Positions 1 to 4,893 are shown, counted from the stretch's first letter. The stretch is DNA of 6,532 bases from JBAZCI01 sp041671025 (GCA_041671025.1 JBAZCI010000044.1:1-6532), one strand, 5' to 3'. The notes: generated by a model from the sequence alone, not told the origin. A program made the numbers and translations.

Positions 1-1120
1 GCAATGGCGGGGCACATACGCCGTTCAGTATTGCGGCATAGTAGAGCATTCTAAACGGCGGAATATTGAGGAAATTCATGATGAACCCGATGGCAGTTGC
101 AACAATAATGATGCCGTAAAAACCTTTAGCCTGTGAAAATGTTTTTGAAAGGCCGACTTTCCACTGCAGTCCCTCGCTCAATGCGTATGAAGCGGATCCG
201 GCAAGTATGGGTACAGCAAGAAGGCCGGTGCCGATAATACCGAATGCAAAGAGGAGAAAAGCGACGTCGCCTCCGAGCGGCCGGAGCGCTTCGGCGGCCT
301 GCGAGGCTGACGAGATATTCAGTATGCCGTGTGCACCAAGCGTCGATGCAGACGTGAGCATAATAAAAAACATGACCGCGTTAGAAAAAAACATGCCCAA
401 AATGGTATCGTGTCGCATCTCGCGAATATCGCGGTTAGTAATCTTTGGGATTCCCTTGCCCGGCGTGCGGAGTTTATGATGCAAAATTTCTTCCTCCACT
501 TCTTCATCCGCCTGCCAAAAGAACAGATACGGTGAAATAGTTGTGCCGAGTATTGCGACGAGGCTCATGAAGTACTCTTTGGTAAATGCCAGTTGAGGGA
601 CGAGTGTGTGAAGCGTTACCTCGTGCCAGTCCTGCTTCACGATGAACGCGGTTAGTACGTAGGCAAATAATGTAAACGTCAAATATTTTAAGAACTTTGC
701 ATAGACGCGATATGGAATCAGTACTTCCAGCAGAATGGTCACGATGGTGACGACGCCAATCCATACGGCAAACGGCACGCGTACAAGCAAAGAACCTGAT
801 GCTGCCATGGCGCCGAGGTCTGCGCCGATATTAAAAATATTTGCGATCAGTACCAGGGTAATGACGACAAAAAGCAGTTTCCGTGAATAATGGCTTCGGA
901 TGACACCAGAGAGCCCGTGGCCGGTTACCATGCCGATACGGCCGCACATTTCCTGAACGGCAGTCATGAAGGGAAATGAAAACAATGCGGTCCATAATTG
1001 GCCGTATCCGAACTGTGCTCCCGCCTGGGAGTATGTTGCTATGCCTGACGGGTCGTCATCAGAGGCACCGGTGATGAATCCGGGGCCGATCGCTTTGAGA
1101 AATTTTTTGAATTTGTTCAT
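1..1120 (-). CDS. Divergent NRAMP/SLC11-like divalent metal cation transporter (partial, C-terminus off left edge)
   Basis: This is an integral membrane protein expected to import a divalent cation across the cytoplasmic membrane, probably with protons. I translated 373 codons without a stop from the ATG at 1118-1120; the reading frame leaves the window at base 1. The N-terminus carries the family signature GPGF (residues 12-15), then DDDPSG (21-26) and ATYSQAGAQFGYG (28-40), matching NRAMP helix 1. GTTISPYLFFWQ (192-203) matches helix 6. Further hydrophobic stretches lie at about 83-100, 115-136, 146-161, 240-258, 284-309 and 334-350. Canonical NRAMPs have DPGN in helix 1 and A-x-x-M-P-H in helix 6. 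Here Asn becomes Gly26, Met becomes Ser196 and His becomes Tyr198, while Asp23 is kept. A charged loop rich in Glu lies at 205-211. Specificity may therefore differ from Mn/Fe, with a Mg-type NRAMP relative as one option. No clear Shine-Dalgarno precedes the ATG. The next upstream in-frame stop is a TAG near 1158, which limits alternative starts. Confidence 0.9.
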   Translation of the reverse strand, partial: MNKFKKFLKAIGPGFITGASDDDPSGIATYSQAGAQFGYGQLWTALFSFPFMTAVQEMCGRIGMVTGHGLSGVIRSHYSRKLLFVVITLVLIANIFNIGADLGAMAASGSLLVRVPFAVWIGVVTIVTILLEVLIPYRVYAKFLKYLTFTLFAYVLTAFIVKQDWHEVTLHTLVPQLAFTKEYFMSLVAILGTTISPYLFFWQADEEVEEEILHHKLRTPGKGIPKITNRDIREMRHDTILGMFFSNAVMFFIMLTSASTLGAHGILNISSASQAAEALRPLGGDVAFLLFAFGIIGTGLLAVPILAGSASYALSEGLQWKVGLSKTFSQAKGFYGIIIVATAIGFIMNFLNIPPFRMLYYAAILNGVCAPPL

Positions 1121-1128
1121 TAAAATAA

Positions 1129-1157
1129 TTGACAGGAATGGGGAATGATTCTACGTT
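1129..1157 (+). promoter_or_regulatory. Candidate promoter for the structured RNA element at 1198-1280
   Basis: A perfect TTGACA -35 box lies at 1129-1134, followed after 17 bases by TACGTT at 1152-1157. That -10 keeps only the three most important positions (T1, A2, T6). Transcription would start near 1164 and end at the terminator at 1280, giving an RNA of roughly 117 nt. The -35 match is strong and the -10 is weak, so this is tentative. Confidence 0.35.
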
Positions 1158-1197
1158 TCATAGAGGTAGCACGCCAAGTTCTTTACTGCTGATATAG

Positions 1198-1280
1198 CGC
1201 CGAGAGCAGAAGTACTTTTTTGAAGAGCCCTTCACATATCTTCAAAGACTATTTCCCATCACCTCTCGGCGTCTTTTTTT
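1198..1280 (+). terminator. Nested-hairpin element with terminator tail; possible end of a small RNA
   Basis: A 9-bp perfect outer stem pairs CGCCGAGAG (1198-1206) with CTCTCGGCG (1263-1271), followed by TC and seven T at 1274-1280. Inside its 56-base loop a second perfect 8-bp stem pairs TTTGAAGA (1219-1226) with TCTTCAAA (1239-1246). The T tract places the termination signal on the plus strand, although no plus-strand protein gene ends here; the gene to the left runs the other way. The element could therefore be the 3' half of a non-coding RNA. Read on the minus strand, the same stems would fold in the leader of the transporter gene about 78 nt before its start codon, so a leader regulatory element is the alternative. 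I recognise no known riboswitch, SRP RNA or 6S RNA core in either orientation. Confidence 0.6.
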
Positions 1281-1325
1281 AATAGGCGCGTTTTACTGGG
1301 AAATACACATATAGTGTAGCATAGC

Positions 1326-1354
1326 TTGACGAGTACTGGCTTTATCCTTATGAT
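1326..1354 (+). promoter_or_regulatory. Sigma-70-type promoter of the exported-protein operon
   Basis: TTGACG at 1326-1331 and TATGAT at 1349-1354 are separated by exactly 17 bases; each differs from consensus at one position. The predicted transcription start near 1361 leaves a leader of about 50 nt before the ATG at 1411. Position and quality make this the likely promoter of both genes at 1411-2441. Confidence 0.7.
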
Positions 1355-1410
1355 ACAGGGCAAACAAAATAGCCATTTAACAGTCAATACGTGGACATAT
1401 CGGGAGGGAT

Positions 1411-1950
1411 ATGAGAAAAATACTAATGCTAGCCGTTTTGTTGGGCATCTGCATAAGTGTCGCAGTACAGGCTCAACAGCAGAAACAGCCGAAAGGGGTA
1501 GACCTCATCGCGCTCAATAGCGCCAACGCAAGTGAGGAGTTGCCTTTTTGGGTGAGGTATTTGTCTGAGTACGAACAATGTTTTCCCACAGAATGTTCAA
1601 TTGAATTTATGTTGCCGTATGATGATTTTGGCGGGCATGCGCTCCAAATCGATGCGGACATTGAACTGGTGGTGAATAATCAGCGCTTACTTATCAGTGA
1701 TTTTGCGCGTTATTCGCAGCCGTGGGACAGCGGATTTCCAACTGATACGAGTGAGGTGATAAGAACGTGGCAGGGACTCTGCTTCCGGCTAACTGCTGAC
1801 TGCGTCTTATCAGATACGACTTTTGAGGAATCTCGCATATCGCGCATGTTTAAAGATGAGTGCTTTGAACCACTCAGGATTGAACGTTTCCATGAATTTT
1901 CTTGGGGCACCATGCACGCGAATGTTTGTATAACTCTCAAGGAGGAGTGA
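1411..1950 (+). CDS. Small exported protein of unknown function, cysteine-rich, 179 aa
   Basis: I do not recognise this family. The N-terminus is a textbook Sec signal peptide: MRK, a hydrophobic core LMLAVLLGICISVAV, then AVQA with likely cleavage after Ala21, leaving a Gln-rich mature end (QQQKQ). The mature part of about 158 residues has six cysteines (57, 62, 124, 131, 151, 173), an even number compatible with three disulfides outside the cytoplasm. It has no further membrane helix. A segment GGHALQIDADIELVV (74-88) alternates polar and hydrophobic residues as a beta-strand would. A GGAGGG tract at 1403-1408 sits only 2 bases before the ATG, closer than is usual for a Shine-Dalgarno. The later in-frame ATG at 1426 would shorten the charged n-region of the signal, so the first ATG is preferred. 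The stop overlaps the start of the next gene. Confidence 0.8.
   Translation: MRKILMLAVLLGICISVAVQAQQQKQPKGVDLIALNSANASEELPFWVRYLSEYEQCFPTECSIEFMLPYDDFGGHALQIDADIELVVNNQRLLISDFARYSQPWDSGFPTDTSEVIRTWQGLCFRLTADCVLSDTTFEESRISRMFKDECFEPLRIERFHEFSWGTMHANVCITLKEE
1939..1945 (+). promoter_or_regulatory. Ribosome binding site deciding the start at 1950
   Basis: AAGGAGG lies inside the end of the preceding gene, 4 bases before the ATG at 1950-1952. It selects this ATG over an in-frame ATG at 1902, which has no such site and would add 16 residues in front of the signal peptide. Confidence 0.8.
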
Positions 1951-2441
1951 TGAACATACTATCAAGGATGATCTTGGGTGCTTGCCTGGTATTCATGGTC
2001 TTGTCCAGAGATACTCTCGCGTTCTCATTTGAGGAATATGGAGAGCAAAATCCCCGGATTCATTTCCAGTATGTTTTCGCCGGTGATGGTGGGGATGTAC
2101 AGGTGGATGTGGATGTAGAGATCACGTCGCCAGCGTTTTTGGATTCTTTTTTGCTCAATACCGCTGATACGACATTTTCACTCATTCAGAACGATACCGT
2201 CTTTATTGCTCGAATAGAGTCGGCAGAGACTACGATCAACGCCGCTGTTGAGCATTCGCCAGGCTTAGCCCGATTCCTTTCTTCCCTGGAAGATCTTGTC
2301 ATGAAACTGGTAACGGATGCATCGTGCTCATTACATGGGGAATATCCGCTTTCTCCACAAAAAACTGTATTTCGGTTTCCGTTTGGCACCGTCACGATTC
2401 GATTCACTCCAGTTCCGCATAGTGATCGATCAACCTCATGA
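1950..2441 (+). CDS. Small exported protein of unknown function, 163 aa, translationally coupled
   Basis: I do not recognise this family. The start at 1950 shares its A with the TGA stop of the preceding gene (TGATG) and has a strong AAGGAGG site, implying coupled translation. The first 24 residues form a signal peptide: MNILSR, hydrophobic MILGACLVFMVL, then DTLA with probable cleavage before Phe25. LGAC at 9-12 superficially resembles a lipobox but comes after too short a hydrophobic run. The mature part is about 139 residues, acidic, with a single cysteine (126). GGDVQVDVDVEI (47-58) and FRFPFGTVTIRFT (141-153) look like beta-strands and resemble GGHALQIDADIEL and the WGTMHANVCIT region of the upstream protein. 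The pair may therefore be diverged duplicates or partners in one extracytoplasmic assembly; this is inference. The stop codon lies within the terminator stem that follows. Confidence 0.8.
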   Translation: MNILSRMILGACLVFMVLSRDTLAFSFEEYGEQNPRIHFQYVFAGDGGDVQVDVDVEITSPAFLDSFLLNTADTTFSLIQNDTVFIARIESAETTINAAVEHSPGLARFLSSLEDLVMKLVTDASCSLHGEYPLSPQKTVFRFPFGTVTIRFTPVPHSDRSTS

Positions 2442-2462
2442 TTTCCAAGTCATGAGTTTTTT
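2435..2462 (+). terminator. Rho-independent terminator of the exported-protein operon
   Basis: CTCATGA (2435-2441) pairs perfectly with TCATGAG (2450-2456) around an 8-base loop, followed directly by TTTTTT (2457-2462) and ATTT. The stem has only three G-C pairs and its left arm contains the TGA stop of the second gene, so it is compact and of moderate strength. Confidence 0.65.
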
Positions 2463-2466
2463 ATTT

Positions 2467-2497
2467 AAAAAAATCCCGGCGATACGAGATCGTCGGG
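2467..2497 (-). terminator. Rho-independent terminator of the gene at 2516-2959
   Basis: On the minus strand CCCGACGAT (from 2497) pairs with ATCGCCGGG (to 2475) around a 5-base loop. This is a 9-bp stem with one G-U wobble, followed by A and seven T (2467-2473). No T run follows on the plus strand, so it terminates the minus-strand transcript. Confidence 0.8.
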
Positions 2498-2500
2498 GTG

Positions 2501-2521
2501 GGGTAAACTTACTGTTTACCC
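2501..2521. repeat. 8-bp inverted repeat spanning the stop codon of the minus-strand gene
   Basis: GGGTAAAC (2501-2508) and GTTTACCC (2514-2521) are perfect inverse complements around a 5-base loop TTACT. The TAA stop of the gene at 2516-2959 lies inside one arm. The neighbouring terminator hairpin starts only a few bases further on, so the message would end in two consecutive hairpins. The stem may protect the mRNA end; no protein binding site is recognised. Confidence 0.6.
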
Positions 2522-2959
2522 TTGCATATTTTGGACACGCTGAGATTGATAATTGGCGGCACCATCAATCAAGTGTCGCAATCCAACTTCATCATAATGG
2601 TTACGATAGATTGAAAAGAATTCTTCGTTGTCCGATTCCGGCGTAACTATGACGCAGAGCCGTGTAATAATTTTATGGTCAGGTATTGTTTCAAGAAATT
2701 GGGATACCTGTATGGAGACGTATTCCTCGGTTGTCATAGGGACTTGTTGAACATTTTCGTTATCGTACACAACCCATATTTCTTTGTTCTGGGGGTGCGT
2801 GTTCAATTGTTCCCACATGGCACTGAGATTGGATGGCTTGATGAGAGAGAGACACCGAATCTCTCGAAACGTCCGTTCTCCCCAATTGCTCCGAACGTTG
2901 CATAGCCACAGGTTACCTATGAGGTAGTTGTGGTACTTTTTTGCTCCAAATGCTTTCAT
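2516..2959 (-). CDS. Hypothetical protein, 147 aa, cytoplasmic
   Basis: I do not recognise this protein. It has no signal peptide or membrane helix and is predicted to be soluble and cytoplasmic. The N-terminal third is basic (MKAFGAKKYHNY, then NVRSNWGERTFREIR), the middle holds EIWVVYDNENV (60-70), and KIITRLCVIVTPESDNEEFF (96-115) reads as a hydrophobic strand followed by an acidic turn. This would suit an alpha/beta fold, but no catalytic motif stands out. Start choice is firm: AGGAGG sits 5 bases before the ATG at 2957-2959. The gene is monocistronic, with its own promoter (3054-3082), two small hairpins in the leader and a good terminator. It faces the exported-protein operon tail to tail. 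Confidence 0.75.
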   Translation of the reverse strand: MKAFGAKKYHNYLIGNLWLCNVRSNWGERTFREIRCLSLIKPSNLSAMWEQLNTHPQNKEIWVVYDNENVQQVPMTTEEYVSIQVSQFLETIPDHKIITRLCVIVTPESDNEEFFSIYRNHYDEVGLRHLIDGAANYQSQRVQNMQG

Positions 2960-2964
2960 GATTT

Positions 2965-2982
2965 CCTCCTGCTCAATTGAGC
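2965..2982 (-). promoter_or_regulatory. Ribosome binding site next to a 12-bp perfect palindrome
   Basis: AGGAGG (2965-2970) is the Shine-Dalgarno of the gene at 2516-2959. It is immediately preceded in the transcript by GCTCAATTGAGC (2971-2982), a perfect 12-bp palindrome. A further hairpin (GGCCC, loop AATA, GGGTC, at 2986-2999) lies just upstream. The palindrome could be an operator-like protein site, or a 4-bp RNA hairpin that influences access to the ribosome binding site. The binding site call is firm; the regulatory role is inference. Confidence 0.6.
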
Positions 2983-3053
2983 TTTGACCCTATTGGGCCC
3001 GGCGGGTTTTGGTTTTAGTGAGTTGTAAAAAAACGTGCGTATATGTTCGCATG

Positions 3054-3082
3054 AGAATAACAGGGTGTATAATTTTTGTCAA
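3054..3082 (-). promoter_or_regulatory. Sigma-70-type promoter of the gene at 2516-2959
   Basis: On the minus strand a perfect TTGACA (3077-3082) is followed after exactly 17 bases by TATTCT (3054-3059), which matches consensus at four of six positions including T1, A2 and T6. Transcription would begin near 3047 and give a leader of nearly 90 nt before the ATG. Confidence 0.75.
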
Positions 3083-3130
3083 GCCGTAGTCTAGACAGAT
3101 TTCATTTCGGATCCTAAATGTTTGTGGTGA

Positions 3131-3172
3131 GATTGCGGGATTGCCACGGTCGCTTCCAGCGACCTCGCAATG
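3131..3172. repeat. REP-like palindromic element (ATTGCG...GGTCGCT...AGCGACC...CGCAAT)
   Basis: An outer 6-bp stem pairs ATTGCG (3132-3137) with CGCAAT (3166-3171). Inside it GGTCGCT (3148-3154) pairs with AGCGACC (3158-3164) around a 3-base loop, with a 10-base bulge on the left side that repeats ATTGC. The minus-strand reading, starting CATTGCGAGG and containing GAAGCGACC then GGCAATCCC, resembles the dispersed palindromic repeats of the general form 'CATTGCGAG..GAAGCGA..GCAATC' known from many bacterial genomes. That resemblance is from memory. It lies downstream of the HD gene stop and upstream of the neighbouring promoter. No T tract follows, so it is not a standard terminator. Confidence 0.6.
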
Positions 3173-3205
3173 GTGTAATATGCAGGCACCAATGACAAAG
3201 GAATA

Positions 3206-4183
3206 TTAATCCTCAAAGGCAATCCACCACTTTTTTGGCGGTAGCTCTTTTGTGAGTGTTTTTTGCCATTCGGGAATCGCAGTACTGAGTCGCGTGTACG
3301 AACCGTCCTTGAAACACCACGGATCGACTGCTCGGGATTTGACTACCGTTAAGGTTCCCTGTTCCGGGTCGTTGCGGTATGGTACGCGATTGTTCATTCT
3401 TTCAAACAGTTTAATCAATGTTGCATCTTTCGCATGGTGAACAGCGATTTTATTGAGCACTTCGGCATCTGTCGTATACAAATCCTGTGGAGTAATATAC
3501 GCACGCGCCAGTGCATGTTTGACGTATTCTGCGACGGTCAAAAACATCACCGCTGACTCCAGTCCTGCCCAGTATTCGTTTGAGTGATTAAAGAGTTTTG
3601 CAAAACGCAGAGCGTGTTCTGGAGATGAAAAAATCCACTTGTTGTCGTGAACGGTGAGCGAGTCAAGAATATGATGAATGTCATCCAAAGGGAATTTCCA
3701 GTATGCCGCCGCGTCTCTCAAGCTGTAATCGATGCGATCCGCACAGAGGTCGGGAAGCGGCTGCTCTTTAAGAGGAAATTGAGATTCATCAAGCAGTTCC
3801 GTCAGCGTGTAGCCGTATCTGTTCAAAAGTGCTGGCAATTCTGATTGTGAAAGATATTCCTCGTGGATATTGTCCTGGTGAGAATGTTCGCTTGGCGATC
3901 CTTCGGCGTGTATATAGTCAATGGCATGGGAGAATGCTGAATGTGACGCGTCATGGATTAAACCCGCAATCTGCTCTTTGAGTGTTGCGCCATATTTTCG
4001 CAACACTAAAAAAACGCCGACAGAATGCTGGTAGCGTGTCGGAGGCTCTCCGGGAAAAAAAGGTTTACGATATGCTCCCTGTTCGATGCCTTTCAGTCGC
4101 GTGAGCGTGGGAGTGTTCAGTAATGCCGTGATTACCGGTTCTTCTATAACAAATTCTCCATAGAGGGGGTCTGAATAGGTCAT
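3206..4183 (-). CDS. HD-superfamily hydrolase (predicted metal-dependent phosphohydrolase), 325 aa
   Basis: This is a predicted metal-dependent phosphohydrolase acting in the cytoplasm. The family includes dGTPase/SAMHD1-like enzymes and many with nucleotide or phosphoester substrates; the substrate here cannot be read from sequence. The HD hallmark is clear: His53 in RYQHSVGVF, His78-Asp79 in AGLIHDASHSAFSHAIDY (73-90), and Asp149 in ADRIDYSLRDA (148-158), the typical H...HD...D metal-binding set. The extra histidines after the HD pair (81, 86) and the HSH at 100-102 recall SAMHD1-type active sites. The C-terminal 150 residues look helical and then end in a Trp/Lys-rich tail. There is no signal peptide or membrane segment. 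The ATG at 4181-4183 begins 3 bases after the upstream TAG stop and has no Shine-Dalgarno, so it probably relies on coupling with the preceding 123-residue protein, a likely partner. Confidence 0.9.
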   Translation of the reverse strand: MTYSDPLYGEFVIEEPVITALLNTPTLTRLKGIEQGAYRKPFFPGEPPTRYQHSVGVFLVLRKYGATLKEQIAGLIHDASHSAFSHAIDYIHAEGSPSEHSHQDNIHEEYLSQSELPALLNRYGYTLTELLDESQFPLKEQPLPDLCADRIDYSLRDAAAYWKFPLDDIHHILDSLTVHDNKWIFSSPEHALRFAKLFNHSNEYWAGLESAVMFLTVAEYVKHALARAYITPQDLYTTDAEVLNKIAVHHAKDATLIKLFERMNNRVPYRNDPEQGTLTVVKSRAVDPWCFKDGSYTRLSTAIPEWQKTLTKELPPKKWWIAFED

Positions 4184-4186
4184 GCG

Positions 4187-4558
4187 CTATACGGGCTCAA
4201 AAAAATTCTTACCCTCATCAGTCTCATTGGCAGTCATGTCGCGCTGATATTCGGGAGAATAAATTTTGGTGATGATAAACTCACCTAACGTAGTCTGCTG
4301 TTCTGCGTTTATCGATTGTTTAATAATCTGCACATGTCCCCAATATATCCATTTGCCCCCGATATTTTGAGCGAGAAAAACACGATTTGGTGCCGGGTGG
4401 TAAATGCGGAGATCGGGTTTTGTAAACGAAAAAACTCTGCCCCTGAAATCGTCGGCGGTAAAGGGTTGTTTGACATGTCGTTCCAGTGTCAGCTCAGCAG
4501 GGAAACCCTGTTCGTTCGTTATTTGAAGCGTGTCGTTAAGTTCGATGTGTGAACCCAT
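4187..4558 (-). CDS. Hypothetical protein, 123 aa, just downstream of tRNA-Pro
   Basis: I do not recognise this small soluble protein. The frame stays open upstream through the tRNA-Pro gene, but those 43 codons are tRNA sequence, so the start is placed at the ATG at 4556-4558 (MGSHIELND). No convincing Shine-Dalgarno precedes it. Visible features are FRGRVFSFTKPDLRIYH (39-55), PNRVFLAQNIGGKWIYWGHV (57-76) and an Ile-rich strand GEFIITKIYSP (92-102). The Trp-Ile-Tyr-Trp-Gly cluster within alternating strands suggests a small beta-barrel, perhaps PUA/ASCH-like or another ligand-binding fold; this is a low-confidence guess. The gene starts 29 bases after the tRNA-Pro 3' end and ends 3 bases before the HD hydrolase ATG, which suggests co-transcription with both and possible co-function with the hydrolase. 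Confidence 0.75.
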   Translation of the reverse strand: MGSHIELNDTLQITNEQGFPAELTLERHVKQPFTADDFRGRVFSFTKPDLRIYHPAPNRVFLAQNIGGKWIYWGHVQIIKQSINAEQQTTLGEFIITKIYSPEYQRDMTANETDEGKNFFEPV

Positions 4559-4577
4559 AAGTATTGTATTATCGTTT

Positions 4578-4670
4578 CTCACCAGTATCGGGGAGACAGG
4601 ATTTGAACCTGCGACCCCTCGCTCCCAAAGCGAGTGCGCTACCACTGCGCTACTCCCCGATACTGGTGAG
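4578..4670. repeat. 18-bp perfect inverted repeat enclosing tRNA-Pro
   Basis: CTCACCAGTATCGGGGAG (4578-4595) and CTCCCCGATACTGGTGAG (4653-4670) are exact inverse complements. Seven pairs are the tRNA-Pro acceptor stem; the other 11 extend beyond both mature ends, pairing through the discriminator position. The precursor could therefore fold with an 18-bp continuous helix at its base instead of free 5' and 3' tails. Confidence 0.9.
4588..4659 (-). tRNA. tRNA-Pro (anticodon UGG)
   Basis: A full 72-nt cloverleaf. Acceptor CGGGGAG pairs with CTCCCCG, discriminator A at 4588, D-arm GCGC/GCGC with the GG of the D-loop present, anticodon stem CTCGC/GCGAG around TTTGGGA (anticodon TGG at 4625-4627), and T-arm GCAGG/CCTGT with a standard TTCAAAT loop and one G-U pair. 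It decodes CCA and, by wobble, other CCN codons. CCA is not encoded, so a CCA-adding enzyme is required. It lies 80 nt after tRNA-Cys and 29 nt before the next protein gene, in one orientation. Confidence 0.96.
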
Positions 4671-4709
4671 GAATGCATGGTATGCACTCCAATGTAAACT
4701 GCACGTAGG

Positions 4710-4728
4710 GATGCGCATAATCCGCATC
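4710..4728. other. Small hairpin in the spacer between the two tRNA genes
   Basis: GATGCG (4710-4715) pairs with CGCATC (4723-4728) around a 7-base loop in the 80-nt spacer. A shorter TGCAT/ATGCA hairpin lies at 4674-4686. These could guide processing of the tRNA precursor. No T tract follows on the minus strand, so neither is a terminator. Confidence 0.4.
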
Positions 4729-4739
4729 TTTGACTTCTA

Positions 4740-4811
4740 AGGCCAGGATGGGAGTTGCACCCATGTATAACGGTTTTGCAGACCGTTGCCTTACTGCTTG
4801 GCTACCTGGCC
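4740..4811 (-). tRNA. tRNA-Cys (anticodon GCA) with unusual D- and T-loop bases
   Basis: A complete 72-nt cloverleaf. Acceptor GGCCAGG/CCTGGCC, discriminator T at 4740 (U73, the cysteine identity base), D-arm GCC/GGC with an A13-A22 mismatch common in bacterial tRNA-Cys, anticodon stem ACGGT/ACCGT around CTGCAAA (GCA at 4777-4779), and T-stem ATGGG/CCCAT. The T-loop reads TGCAACT, with G where the near-universal U55 should be (complement of 4758). The D-loop reads AGCAGTA, with A in place of G18 (complement of 4795). CCA is not encoded. All stems are intact, so it is probably functional despite the loop changes. Confidence 0.94.
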
Positions 4812-4864
4812 ATGTATGTGCATGAAGGTGCGCCGCTACGATACTACATGACATTTGCTTAAGG

Positions 4865-4893
4865 ACAGTAGCAAAAGATCAGTACTTTTTCAA
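4865..4893 (-). promoter_or_regulatory. Candidate promoter for the tRNA-Cys/tRNA-Pro unit
   Basis: On the minus strand TTGAAA (4888-4893) precedes TACTGT (4865-4870) by 17 bases, and a TGC directly before the -10 gives an extended -10 motif. The -35 overlaps the TGA stop of the uracil-DNA glycosylase gene. Transcription would start near 4857, about 45 nt before the tRNA-Cys 5' end. No terminator separates the glycosylase gene from the tRNAs, so read-through is also possible. Confidence 0.5.

Noticed and set aside
504..764. Minus-strand open frame of 86 codons, and other open frames within 200-1150
   Set aside because: They lie out of frame within the transporter gene, whose translated product has clear family motifs throughout.
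1145..1192. Short plus-strand frame of 15 codons ending just before the nested hairpin, as a possible leader peptide
   Set aside because: It begins inside the candidate promoter, before the predicted transcription start. It shows no regulatory codon run and no plus-strand gene directly follows the hairpin.
1902..1949. Upstream start for the second exported protein
   Set aside because: It would put 16 residues, including two His and an Arg, before a normal signal peptide. The ATG at 1950 has AAGGAGG at ideal distance.
1950..1985. Lipoprotein signal (LGAC) in the second exported protein
   Set aside because: Only three hydrophobic residues precede the Cys and the hydrophobic region continues past it, so a normal Sec signal with later cleavage fits better.
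4559..4687. N-terminal extension of the 123-residue protein giving a 166-residue reading frame
   Set aside because: These codons are the tRNA-Pro gene and its flanks read as protein. The cloverleaf is complete, so the ATG at 4558 is the better start.
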